A stretch of 64,000 nucleotides of DNA from Magnolia sinica. Its lineage: Eukaryota > Streptophyta > Magnoliopsida > Magnoliales > Magnoliaceae. Both the position numbers and the translations under genes were made by a program. The stretch lies in contig NC_080590.1 in the NCBI RefSeq assembly GCF_029962835.1, positions 59,952,001-60,016,000 of the forward strand, read 5' to 3'. Numbering within the stretch: the first letter of the stretch is position 1; each line of letters begins with the position of its first letter. Positions 22,651 through 33,399 of this stretch are shown piece after piece. The notes under the pieces are model-generated. The model had not been told where the DNA came from and did not search any database. It saw only the letters and a program-made list of their open reading frames with translations.

Positions 22651-25187
22651 GCCCACTTAATGTGTATATGGCCCTTATGTGAGGCCATGAGCTCATTATA
22701 TGTTTTGACTCTATATGTAGGCCACTCCTTGGGAGCAATGTTGGTTAGATGTCCACATTGATGGGCAATGATGGTTGGATGTCCACATTGTGACCTTCCC
22801 TTAGGCCTTGTTAGGCCCATTCTCATAATTCTCTTATGGCTTAACCTAGATAAGTGGGCCCCATTCGCCATAAATGGATGGTTTCGGGCTATCGGATTTG
22901 ATATAACCACGGCGAGGACCGATCTTTATATTATGGTTGATCGACTCCTCATCTATGGATCCTGCCTTGTTTATATGCTAATTATCAGTGCCAATTATTG
23001 ATGCTGATTATCGGTGCTGATTATCGATGCTGATTATTGGTACCAATTGTCGATGCTGATCACCGATTCTGATTGTCGTGGCGGATTCTGATTATCGAGG
23101 CCGATTCCGATTGTCGAGGCCAATTTCGATTGCTGAGGCCGATTGTCGAGACCCATGCTAAGTATATGCAGCCCATGTTTGAGGCCCAATGTGATGTATA
23201 TGCGGCTCATGTTTGAGGCCCATTGGGATGTGTATTCAGCCCATGTTTAAGGCCTAATATGATGAATATACGACCTATTGTGATGCATTTGAGGGTTAGG
23301 CGATGAAGCCCATTGTGATGCATTTGAGGGTCAGGCGATGAAGCCCATTATGATGCATTTGAGGGTCAGGAGATGAAACCCATTATGATGTATATTAGGT
23401 CCATATGAGAGGCCCATCGTGATGTATATTAAGCTCTTGAGTAAGGCCTATGGTGTTGTATATTAGGCCCTTGTGCGAGCCCATGAGTCCATTATATGTT
23501 AGGCTTTATGTGGGCCATTCCTTGGGGGCAATGTTGGTTAAATGTCCACATTGTTGAGGCAGATTGTTGATGCTGGCTATTAATACTGATTATGAGTATG
23601 TGACAGCATAACATCATGATACATGCCCATACACATCATCTGCATGTTTGTTATGAGATGCAGTTGACCATTACATATGTCATTGGGTAGGTTGTTATGA
23701 GACTCCCTGATAGGCGGAGGTTATCTCACATGAGTGCACGATATGTGCAGGATTGATGCATGACTGGATTGTATGACTCATGCATCTTGCATTGTGTGTT
23801 GTGACTACTGTATGCCCTAGTGATATTAGGGCTATAGCCTCCACAAGCATATCGTGGATTGCTAGATGGGACACTGAAAATGTTTGGTTCTAGCATACGG
23901 GCGCTATAGATGTCCCTGGGTGAAAATTCCTAAACCTCCGTGGACGTCGAGACCGAGTGGATATATATAAGCGCATGAGGGCCGAATACTAAGAGGCCAC
24001 ATCTCCTACTATGTCGTGGTCGGTTGGGAGGGGGTGTGGCCTTACTTGCTCGAGAGTAGGGGCATTGCTAGGCTAAGTTTGACTAGCTCGTGAATGGGTT
24101 CGCTAACGTGCCGAGTATATATTGGCTGACTACTGGCTAGGCAGATGGTGAGGTTTCTTCCACTTGCATGGTCGCGGGTCAGTAGGTGGCAATTTGCATG
24201 TAGAGTGTACTAGACCCCAATGATGATCCTAGAGAGAAACCATACTGATATGTGGACTTATCGAGTAGGAGTTGTATATTCATTCATTCAGTATCCACTT
24301 GGGTTGGTGGTGCGCAACTAATTGTTATGTACCTTCGTAATGGCAAGGATTTCGGTTGGGCGCACGACTAACCTGAGATCAGGAGTCTACTACATTGAGT
24401 CTAGCTATCCAAATTTAGGTATGGGACTGGTTTGGATAGAAGTCCTTTGTGATGGACCCCATAGCCTACGATACTATGTAATATCATCCCGACTTCACTC
24501 CAGCTTGGTCATTTCATTTGCACCATATTGCATTGTATCATCAGCATCCGATATTTGGCTTACTGTCCTCGCATTACATAGCTAATCTATATTGCTTCAT
24601 CAGTGTACGATATTTTTTAATTATATTTTTGCATCGCATAGCTTGGATAAGGCTGATGGTATATATGGGCCTATCAGCATGTTTTCACATTACTCTGATA
24701 TCTTATGATTTATGATCTTGCTAGTATTTTTGATATTGTATGATTATGGGCTTATCAGTATTTCTGCTCACTTTGATTACTTAACACTTACCTTTTGCAT
24801 ACACTTTCACCACCCACTAAGCTTTCTATAAGCTTATGCACGATAGATGCGTGCAGGTGGCGTTAGGTTGCAGTAGCATTGAGCTTGGAGCATGTAGCGG
24901 ACCTCTGGAGCTTTGATTTTGTAATATTATTTCCCTTTTAACACTGTATTCAAATGTTTATATTAGTGGATATATGATGATGATGCTGCCTTTGTGATTT
25001 GGGTAAACTTATGGTTATGCTTATTACGAGTTAAATGTAAGTTGAAAAATCTTCCTTATAGGATCCCTGGATTGGAATTTGGCGTATAAACACTCGGAGC
25101 CGAGAATAGGATACTACGGAAGCTGTTGACAGTGGATTTGGTAATCGTGAATTTTGTGAGCCTGATTTCAAAGTTTGGGGCGTGACA

Positions 25188-27112
25188 ATGCAGAGGGGTC
25201 TTTATAGGTCTGAGGTTTGACCTTAGAATCCCTATTCTTTCAAAAGTCTCCAAGTAGATGACATCAGCCGAGCTCCCGGTGTCGACCAGGATGTGGTACT
25301 CCTTGTGATTGGCTAACTCCTTGTGATTGGCTATGGTCATAGTTACCACCAAGGCATCATCGTGCGGATGTTGGATTCCGCGCGCATCATCTTCTGTGAA
25401 GGTTAGGCTACAAGGATTGACTCGGAGCTCTTTCGTCGGCCGCTCAGTCATGTGGACGTAATGCTCCGGGTCGGACTTCCGGGAGTGGGCTTTATGGGCC
25501 CTGTTTGAGTCTCCTCCACCAGATGAACCGCAGAAGATAGTGTGAATTTTGACCGGTTCTTCTACAGCTTTGCTCGGCTGCTCTTCTCTCCGAGCCATTC
25601 TATCTTCCTTGGTGTATCGGCACAGGTGACCCTTATGGATGAGGGTTTCGATCTCGTCTTTGAGATCCACGTAGTCACTTGTATTGTGGCCATGGTCGCG
25701 GTGGAACTGACAATAATTGCACCTATCTCGGTGTTCTGTGTCGGCCTTCATACAAACAGGTCAATTAAGGAGCTTCTGACCCCTAATGTCCAGTAATATT
25801 TGCTCTATAAACGTGTTAAGAGGAGTATAGGAACGGAATCGGCCCTTAGGCTTCCTGCTCAGACGACGATCACGAGGACCGTAGTCGTCTGACTTCTTGG
25901 TAGATGACTGGGGTTCTTCGTTTCTCTGACTCTTCCCTTTGGTTGGCGGCTCTGCTGCTTGAACATTTTAACGAGAGTTGGAGAACTCCTCGGCATTAGT
26001 GTATTTTTGAGCTTTGGTCATGAGCTCGGCCAACATCTTTGGTGAATTTTTAGAAATGGAGAAGGTAAATTTCCCCTCTCTTAGACCGCCGAACATGGCG
26101 GATAGCGCCATTTTGTCATCATAGTCCTCCACCTACAGTGCCTCCTCGTTGAAGCGGGCAATGAAGTCCTTCAATGACTCTTTAGGCCCCTGCTTGATGG
26201 TAAATAGGTGAGTAGTCAGCTTCCGACTCTTCTTACCACTTATGAATTGGGTAAGGAATAATCTGTTGAGCTCTACGAAGGAGCCGACTAAATTAGGCTT
26301 GAGCTGTCTGTACTACTCCGAGCAGATTCAATAAGGGTGATAAAAAATCCCCTATACATCATTGCGTCCATAGCAGCCTGGATTTGCATCCACGAACGAT
26401 AGGCTTCAATGTGCTCAGACGGGTCTCCGGACCCAAAATACTAGATGACGGGAGGTATCCAGAATCTCTGCGGCATCACCTCGCTCATGATCGCAGAGGT
26501 GAAGGGAGGTTTGCCCTCTTCCATCATCGCCTGAACTGCGACAAGGATGGATGAAAGTTGCTTATTCAGCTGTAACATTAGGATCCGATTGTTAAGTTCT
26601 GTGAACCGCGCCTCCCACGGGTCTATATTTTTAGCTACTATCTCACATAGAGCTTCTACCTCAGAGGTTCTCCCCCTCCTCTCCAGCTCGTGACAGAGAT
26701 CCGTCGGTGCTAGGGCCGAACTAACTGAAGCGCTTGTCAGAGATCGAGTTGGGGGATTCCGAGTCAGAACTGGGTTTTGGGTCAGAGGGGGATTCTGGAT
26801 TGAAGCTGGTATTTGGACTAATTGATGTTGTGATCCTTTTGGTCTCACACTTCGCGGTGTGGACTCGACTTCCACTACAGGCTCAACTTTTTCCCGGATG
26901 AGACTCGATTGCTGCTCCTGTTGTTTCTTCATCTGATTAATTTCATCACGTAAGGCTTGTATTTCACCTTGCATGACTCGATACTTATTCGCCCGATTAT
27001 GAGAACGCTGGGATGACCCTGGAGCCGACTCGACGTGAAGTAACGAGGAAGACCGAGTCTGATCGTTTGGCTCTGGCTTTACAGCTGTGGATTTCTTCTT
27101 TCCCCTCGGCAT
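25188..27112 (-). pseudogene. Gag and N-terminal protease of element D
   Basis: ATG at 27112 opens a frame to 26441 with a Lys-rich N-terminus (MPRGKKKS), a coiled-coil-like stretch (GEIQALRDEINQMKKQQEQQ) and a Pro/Thr-rich linker. After a stop the retrotransposon gag core follows (DPSEHIEAYRSWM; WYRQLKPN and a KDFIARFNEEAL stretch are visible with frame changes). Frame 25751-25188 carries CNYCQFHRDHGHNT, an altered zinc-binding segment, and the retropepsin motif VDTGSSADVIY. Element B interrupts it at 25188. Both the stops and the insertion make it non-functional. Confidence 0.8.
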
Positions 27113-27150
27113 TATAACAGAGAATAAGAACCTAACTTTTTGTATCAGTT

Positions 27151-27167
27151 TCCCACAGACGGCGCCA
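27151..27167 (-). other. Probable primer binding site of element D
   Basis: The minus strand reads TGGCGCCGTCTGTGGGA a few bases after the LTR edge at 27172 and 39 bases before the gag ATG. Position and the TGGCGCC start fit a primer site, but I cannot name the tRNA. Confidence 0.55.
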
Positions 27168-27171
27168 AAAA

Positions 27172-27505
27172 TGTTGCTGACAAAATCTGGGCTACTCTCC
27201 TCTCCGACGCTTAGACTTCTAACTGCTTCAGAGACTTAAACCTGCACAACGGTGGTGAGCAAAGGAGACCCTAGCTTAAACAGGGGACCCTCCGATGCTT
27301 AAGTCAGGTCAAGCGAATCTGGGTCTAAGTTCAATTGTAGAGGGAGAGTGCGAGATGTTGCATACCTGTTTCCTCCTGCAAGACGCTATTTATACCCCGT
27401 CGCCTGAGATTGACATGTCCGCATACTCGCCGTATCTTGGGGCATTTGCCACATCCCGTGGGAGATTTGGCTACCTAGTCATTGTTTGGTCATGTGTGCG
27501 TGGGC
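27172..27505 (-). repeat. LTR stub of element D
   Basis: This is the 5' LTR of the minus-strand element, ending (minus strand) in ...CAACA at 27172. Only 334 bp remain before the element C LTR begins at 27506. It carries a TATA-like box. No matching copy was found near 5438. Confidence 0.65.
27386..27394 (-). promoter_or_regulatory. TATA-like box in the element D LTR
   Basis: The minus strand reads TATAAATAG, preceded by GGGG. It lies about 215 bp upstream of the LTR/PBS junction, a reasonable place for the U3 promoter. Activity is inferred only. Confidence 0.45.
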
Positions 27506-27935
27506 TGTAAGGCCCGTATCTTAGTCTGTACTGTTCTATAGACACACGCGATCCTTCCTGTTGAATTTTGGCAATCTGCGACCTATAATCGATGTTTACG
27601 TGTGACCCTAAGTCGTATCCCGTAGATCTGAGTTGGCTCAATCTGAGACTTATATCATTACGACCACATCGTCACCGCAGTTCCAACACCAAGTATTTCA
27701 TACCGATCCTATACCTTGGCCAGGAGATGTGGGCTCGCGTTCAGTTTGAAGAAAACACCGCATGTTTACAATCCCAAGAGAATCTCTATATTATGTCCCA
27801 TCAATCAATCAATCACCTCATGTCAAGTACAAGAGCAATCCCAAAGTTAACTCTCTCTCACCCTCTCTCTTACACACCCATATATGTCAAGTACACCTAT
27901 CAACTCACATCCATCACCTCTCCCTTACAACCACC

Positions 27936-27984
<49 letters not shown>

Positions 27985-28502
27985 AACACAAATTCCAAGC
28001 AACACCAAAGAGGTGAACGTTCAAGCAATTTCAAGAGAGAAAAGTGTATTGTGTGGTCCACTTTCCATCCCAAGATCCATCATCCTAGCCCTTCATTTCT
28101 CATCATCTTCCATCAAGGTGAGACACAAGAAGATTGGTATTTCATCGGACCAAAAAGATCGAATGGTGGGTATTTCTATAGGCCTAAATTTCATTCTTTT
28201 GATGATGGGCTAAGTGGGGCCTACCGATTGATGGTATGGATCTCACTTTGGACCCTAGATGTGGCCGATGGTCCACTATGATTCTCATGATCATTCCATG
28301 ATGGGGCCATTCTCCATGGACCCCATCATGATGTTTACTTTTCTAAGTTTGAAAGAGGTCATTTAGACCTTCCATTTTGGTGGAGAAGGAATCTCCACCG
28401 ATTGATTTCGATTTTGGTGGGCCCACATGTATTAAGACCCACTTAATGTACGATTGAATGCATGGAAGGGAGGGCCCATAGTGTCGGGTCCCTCCATCGC
28501 AC

Positions 28503-28533
<31 letters not shown>

Positions 28534-31500
28534 CCCCTCTCTTTTTCATTTTTTTCACGTGATGATGTGGCCCACTCGGATGGACCCCACCTTGATGTAT
28601 GTCTTATCCACACCATCCATGCATATGGTGGTCCACCTGGATAGCACGTTTGAAGGTGGGCTTGAACGCTGGACATCTGTGAAGTGTGAACTGATAGTGT
28701 GGTGTACCGTTCAGTGAAATAAAAATATCAGTTTAATTCTAAGACTTGGGTGGACTGCTCATACAGGCCCCACCTTGATGTATGGATTTAATCCACATTG
28801 TCCATCCCATTCCCCAGCTCATTTTAGGCATTGAGCTAAAAAATGAAGCCAATCCAATTTTCTGGCAGGCCATAGCTTAGAAAACAATGATTGTTACCGT
28901 TTAAATCCATTAAGGGCCCACTTTGATGTTTCTATGCACCAAAACACATCGAATATTGGGCTCATTTAAACTATCTTGAGCCGTAGGATTGAATGGGTGG
29001 GGTGGATTCTCCGGATACGGGCCATACCATGAAAAGACCTAAGAAAAAATAAGCATTCAGCAGGGCTGCCGCTGCTGACATCCAGAGGACGCTGCAGCAG
29101 TGTCATCTGTTGCGGCTCGCTGGAGGCAGGGATGTGGTCCCAGCCATGAGCCCCATGTGATGTGTGTTGAACATCACACCATGCACATGGTGGGCCCCTT
29201 TTAGCTATGAGCCCCACCCCAAAAATCCAGCCGTACTCAATGCTCAGGTGGCCCATGTCACAGGAAATGGTGATGATTGAACGTCTACCATTGAGACCCT
29301 ATTGGGTCACAGAAGTTTTGAATCATTATGAAATTTGTTTTTCCTCTTCATCCGGGTCTGGTGACCTTATCAACAGATTGGATGGAAAATAAACATTATG
29401 GTGGGCCCCATGTGGGACCCATTGATGTATGTGTTCCACACCTTCCATTAGTGTGGCCCCCACCATGAGGTATGTGCTTTATCTACGATGTCCATCCTTA
29501 TGGGACCCACCATGGTGCATGTGTTGCATCCAAACCATCCAACCCTTTGGCAAGCTCATCTTAAGGCTTTAGGCTAAAAATAAGACAGATATAGGATCAA
29601 GTGGACCACATTATAGAAAACTGTGGGTTTAAACGTCCACCATTAAAACCCTTGGGCTACAGGGTTTGGACCAATATGATATTTGTTTTTCCTCTAAATC
29701 CAGGTCTTTGTAACCTTATGAATAGACTGGATGGGAAACAAACCCTATGATGGGGCCCACAGGAATTTAACCGTGGAAATCATTATCACCACTGTTAAAT
29801 ATGGTACGGTCCAGTTGTTCTTTTGATATGGTTCATTTTTATATAATACTCTATATGGATTTCTAAAAATAGATGAGTTAGACTCGTCCCATTTGAATTG
29901 GCCCATTTAACTCGGCCCATTCGACTTGGCACATTTGATTTGGCCTACTGATTCGACCCATTTGATTAGGTACGATGCGATATATGAGGCCCGTTGTTGG
30001 GGCCCACCTTGATGTGATATATGAGGCCCATTGTTGAGGCCCACCTTGATATATCTGAGGCCCATGGGTTGAGGCCTAATGGAATGTATATAGGTTCATC
30101 GCAATGTGTGATTTCACCGTGGTGTATATAATGATGTTTATAACGGGCCATGCCTTGAGAGAAATGATGGTTTGATGCCCACATTGTAAGGATAATGTTG
30201 GTTAAATGTCCACATTATGACTTTCCCTAGGGCCCATTGATAGGCCCATACTTGTTGTGTGTAGGCCATCTAGGCCCATCCTCGTTGGAAGGATAGTTCA
30301 TCACCATATAATATGCTTAGTATAACTCCATGATTCATGCCCATACGCATCATATGTATGCTTGATATGAGGAATGTTTAATCATAGCATAAGCCGTTGG
30401 ACTGAGACATTTACAGGACTCCTTATGAGACAGAGTGCCCCACATGATCACACGGTACGCGTAGGATTGCTGCATGACTGGTCGGTGTGATTCATACATC
30501 TCGCATATGTGTGACATGATCATTATACGCCCTAGCAATATCAGGGCCGTGGCCTCCACAGGCACATGGTGGATGGCCGTATCGGATACCAAAAATACTT
30601 GGTTCTAGCACTGTGGGCACTTAGGATGTCCTTGGGTGAAAGTTCCAAAACTTTTTTGGTACCACGAGATGCTCCAACTCTAGACTGAGTGGATACACGA
30701 GCGCCCGAGTGCTGAATACCAGTAGGTCGCGTCTCCCACTGTGTCAGGGTCGGTTGGAAGGGTGTGATCTTATCTGCTCGAGTGAGGGGGTTGTAAGCTA
30801 GGGTGAGTTTGACCAGCTCGCAAATGAGTCCGCTATCGATGAGCCGGGTAGGTATTGGCAGACTACTGGTCAGGCGGATAGTGTGGTCTCTTCCACTCAC
30901 TGGGTTGTGTGGCTAGGGAGGTGGCACTCAGTGTGGAGTGTACTAGACCTCGGTGATATCCTAGAGAGAAACTGTACTGATATGTATACTTGATGAGGAC
31001 TAGCATGCTTGCTTTGCATCTCACATATGATATTTGGGTACATAGGCCTCGCATCGCATGGCCTTGGTATGGTCGATAACATTCATGTCTTGTATCGCAT
31101 AGCCTTGATACGGTTGATTGTATTCATGGACTTACCCGTATTTTTTCGCATTACTCTGATATTGTATACTTGGCACTTCCCTTGTGCACACACTTACACC
31201 ACTCTCTAAGCTTTTGTAAGCTTATGCACGACCATTGCGTGCAGGTGTTGTTAGATTGTAGCAGCGCTGAGGCAGGAGTGCGTATCGGATTATTTTGAAG
31301 CTTTTTGATCACCTTGTATTTCACTTTCCGCATTGTACTTAAAGTTTTTAATATAGTGGATATGTGTTGATGTTGTTTTGTGACTTGGTTATACTTGTGG
31401 TTATAATGCATTACATAAAAAATTTATACTAAAAATCCTCCTTGTAAGATCCCAGGATTAGAATCTAGCGTATAAGCGCCGGGAGCTGAGAATGGGGCAC

Positions 31501-31573
31501 TGCGGAGGCTGTCGGGGCCGGATTCGGCGATCAAAAATTTAGTGAGCCCATTTTCCAAGTTTAGGGTGTGACA
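27506..31573 (+). repeat. 5' LTR of element C (4.07 kb)
   Basis: The LTR starts TGTAAGGCCCGTATC and ends TTAGGGTGTGACA. It contains CT tracts (27941-27979, 28506-28535), the GGGCCCACC zone (28400-29540), a fold-back unit (29500-29850), only a short GAGGCCCA array (29980-30080), and the conserved 3' module. It belongs to the same family as the LTRs of A and B, and its shorter array explains most of the length difference. It is inserted in the LTR of element D. Confidence 0.85.
29500..29850. repeat. Fold-back (MITE-like) repeat in the element C LTR
   Basis: The arms GGGACCCACCATGGTGCATG... AAGTGGACCACATTATAG and ...TATGGTACGGTCCAGTTGTT are inverted imperfect copies. The loop contains TTTGTAACCTTATGAATAG. 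A second, more disrupted copy lies at about 28750-29400. Confidence 0.5.
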
Positions 31574-31578
31574 GAAGT

Positions 31579-31590
31579 TGGTATCAGAGC
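31579..31590 (+). other. Primer binding site of element C
   Basis: TGGTATCAGAGC, a perfect match to the initiator tRNA-Met complement, lies six bases after the LTR end at 31573. Confidence 0.85.
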
Positions 31591-31752
31591 ATAACTTGGG
31601 AATACCTGAGGATCACATCACATATCTATTATGAACTTAGAATAAATAAGTCCCGAGTCTGAATAACTTAGCGATTTTTCAACATAGACCCTTAACGTTT
31701 ATGCCTTTGAGAATTCTCAAGGCTGATAGGCCCTTGTTCCTCCCTGTAGGAT

Positions 31753-32192
31753 ATGGTGCCTAGGAGAGCGACCCGAGTGACTCCCCCTCCCTCGTGTGAG
31801 CCTAACGCAGCCCCGTCAGAACCCGTGATCGTAGAGCAGCTTCAGCAGATGTTGTAGACGATGATCGCTATCTTTTAAGGGCAGGGCGGGTGGCCCGTTG
31901 TTACGCCAGTTCAGGCAGAGTAGGAGCGCGCGAGCGTCTTCTCAAAGACTTCCGACAGCATGATCCCCCACGCTTCCAGGGCGAGCCAGACCCTACTGCA
32001 GTAGAGATATGGTGCACCGAGGTGGAGAAGATATTCGTCACCATGAGATGTACGACCCAGCAGCGAGTCCCTTTAGCCATATTTCTTGTCCAAGGTGAGG
32101 CTCAGCATTTGTGGGCATCTGTCGCCCAAGCGGTAGCGGCCGATTTCGAGTGGACCTAAGAGGACTTTGTAGACTGCTTTGACCGAAAGTTC
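31753..32192 (+). pseudogene. Gag of element C, 5' part (split by CACTA)
   Basis: The frame begins MVPRRATRVTPPPS at 31753 and meets stops near 31853. In a shifted frame it then gives the gag core: RLLKDFRQHDPPRFQGEPDP, a VEIW..EVEKIF segment and an AQHLW segment. A stop follows (near 32157), then EDFVDCFDRKF up to the CACTA insertion at 32193. This is the retrotransposon gag domain of a Tekay/Del-type chromovirus. The reading resumes at 58056 as FPEHVR. Confidence 0.75.
32190..32192. other. TTC target duplication, left side of CACTA
   Basis: TTC stands directly before the CACTA terminus and is repeated at 58056-58058 after the right terminus. Three-base duplications are diagnostic of the CACTA (En/Spm) superfamily, and the gag frame of element C continues across the site. 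Confidence 0.85.
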
Positions 32193-32220
32193 CACTACTA
32201 AAAAAAGGGGCAAAAGCTAC
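32193..32220 (+). repeat. Left terminal inverted repeat of CACTA
   Basis: 28 bp beginning CACTACTAAAAAAAGGGG and ending GCTAC, matched by 58028-58055 on the other strand with two differences. Confidence 0.9.
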
Positions 32221-32224
32221 AAAC

Positions 32225-32310
32225 TATGTCAGTTTTTTGCTACGGATATAAACCGTAGCTAATATTGCTACGGTTTTAATCCGTAGCTAAAATGTTGCTT
32301 CACCATTCCT
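32225..32310. repeat. Left subterminal palindromic repeats of CACTA
   Basis: Copies of TTGCTACGG...CCGTAGCTAA occur in inverted pairs close to the terminus. In En/Spm-type elements such motifs are transposase binding sites; that role is inferred here. Confidence 0.75.
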
Positions 32311-32329
32311 AATTAACGGTGGTGTAAGG

Positions 32330-32603
32330 GGCCCTATAGGGCTTAAAAATATATATATGTTATATCTAAGCAGTCCATCTATTTTGAAATATTATTTTAG
32401 GATAGGAAATAAAAACTCAGGTAGATCGAAGGCTCAAGTGGACCACACGGTAGGAAACATGGAGATTAAATCACATTTGCTTCCTATGGTGTGGTCCACT
32501 TGGGTGTTCAATCTACTTTAAGTTTGGGATCATCAACTAAAATAATTTATTAAAATTAATGATCGGAATGGATGACCCAAATACATCATGGTGGACCCCA
32601 CAG
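32330..32603. repeat. Fold-back (MITE-like) unit near the CACTA left end
   Basis: The arm CAAGTGGACCACACGGTAGGA near 32436-32456 pairs with TTCCTATGGTGTGGTCCACT near 32483-32503. Pairing continues outward through AAATATTATTTTAG / CTAAAATAATTTAT to the CCATCATG-type ends. The unit resembles the fold-back repeats inside the giant LTRs. Confidence 0.6.
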
Positions 32604-32689
32604 AGCTCTTGATAGGATCGTCCAGGTCCGTCTCACGAAAGGACGCCCAAAATTGGGCGCGTGCTAAAAAACGGAGCCGCGCCCAATAC

Positions 32690-32691
32690 TC

Positions 32692-32737
<46 letters not shown>

Positions 32738-33105
32738 TCCCTAATCCTCTGTCCCTCCATTCCCCGATCCTCTCTCTCCCTCCCGGTCTCTGCTCCATCT
32801 TCTCATTCTCCTCGCTCTCTCTCCAACGCATCTCGCCCTCTCTATCTCTCTCTCCCACTCTCCTTCTCAACCCAAACCCAAACCCTCCTCTCCCAACATC
32901 CATGTCCTGGGATGGCGCTCTCTCCTCTGTCCGATTGATAGTCCAAGGAAAAAATCATGTCCAGAGATCGGGAAAGGCCCGAAGCTCCGCAGGTGCGAGT
33001 TGCGTGTAGTGGTATTTCCGTAGTTCTTATTCTGGGTGTGTCGTTTTCCGATGGAAATTAGGGTTTCGAGGGAGTGATCGGCGGTAAAAAATCAGGTATA
33101 TTGTT
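32690..33105 (+). other. CT-rich, 5'UTR-like captured segment
   Basis: A (TC)n run (32696-32733) is followed by C/T-rich text, then GGAAATTAGGGTTTCGAGG and ATCAG/GTATATTG. This looks like a plant leader with a 5' UTR intron donor at about 33096. No coding sequence follows directly. Which gene it came from is unknown. Confidence 0.35.
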
Positions 33106-33315
33106 CTTCCTTCATTTCCTTTCTTGTAATCTATGTTGAATTGAGATTTGATCAGAATTAGGTTTATCTCTGTTGAATTCCTTGTTCTGCTTTTTGAAAT
33201 GTTGATTTATGGTTTTAGTGGAGAGATCATTGATTGTAGAAATGAGTCCTTTTTGGTTATGAGATCATTAAGGATAGAAGCTTCTTCAATGATCTGATTT
33301 GCATGATTTTTGGTT

Positions 33316-33396
33316 CTTATATTTACAATAATGATGCCAACTGTGGTAGCATTGATGATGCCTTGAGGCTGTTTGGTAAAATGCCTGAGAGAAGGT
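33316..33396 (+). pseudogene. PPR-like gene fragment
   Basis: One frame reads YNNDANCGSIDDALRLFGKM PERR, the signature CG-(S/N)-I-DDA-LF-KMP-ER of a plant pentatricopeptide repeat protein. Stops and A/T-rich text surround it, so only about one repeat's worth is present. PPR proteins bind organelle RNA; this scrap cannot. Confidence 0.5.
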
Positions 33397-33399
33397 ATT

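Larger units (their letters stand above)
13813..25187 (+). mobile_element. Element B: giant-LTR, almost interior-less chromovirus derivative
   Basis: This plus-strand element of 11,375 bp has LTRs at 13813-19264 (5452 bp) and 19691-25187 (5497 bp), with only 426 bp between them. The interior keeps the primer binding site, a scrap of integrase, the end of the chromodomain-type pol and the polypurine tract. It therefore retains the signals for reverse transcription but no enzyme. It sits inside the element D protease gene with a 4-bp ATGC duplication. The LTRs differ by many substitutions and indels, so it is not a recent insertion. The partner that mobilised it is presumably a full Tekay/Del-type element such as the one element C derives from. 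Confidence 0.85.
19691..25187 (+). repeat. 3' LTR of element B (5.50 kb)
   Basis: The LTR begins TGTAAGACCTGTAACC and ends GGGGCGTGACA. Module order is the same as in the 5' LTR: CT tracts (20173-20217, 20504-20547), GGGCCCACC zone (20560-21640), fold-back unit (21524-21912), GACTCGGCC array (21920-22215), 34-bp array (22230-22650, longer than in the 5' LTR), GATTATCGG array (22978-23155), and the conserved end. Differences in array copy number between the two LTRs show expansion and contraction after insertion. Confidence 0.85.
5438..27505 (-). mobile_element. Element D: degenerate Tat-type Ty3/Gypsy retrotransposon
   Basis: Read on the minus strand from the right: LTR stub (27505-27172), primer site, gag, protease, RT, RNase H, a second RNase H-like domain, integrase, and then an accessory ORF on the opposite strand. 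The extra RNase H domain after the pol RNase H, and an accessory ORF between integrase and the 3' LTR, are known traits of the Tat lineage. Frameshifts and stops are frequent throughout. It is split by element B (13813-25187) and by a 1.93 kb insert (11401-13331). Element C truncates its LTR at 27506, and its other LTR is not recognisable next to element A at 5438. Confidence 0.85.

Noticed and set aside
27592..28281. Plus-strand frame of 229 codons at the start of the element C LTR
   Set aside because: It spans the CT-dinucleotide tract and lies wholly within the LTR; equivalent LTRs do not preserve it.
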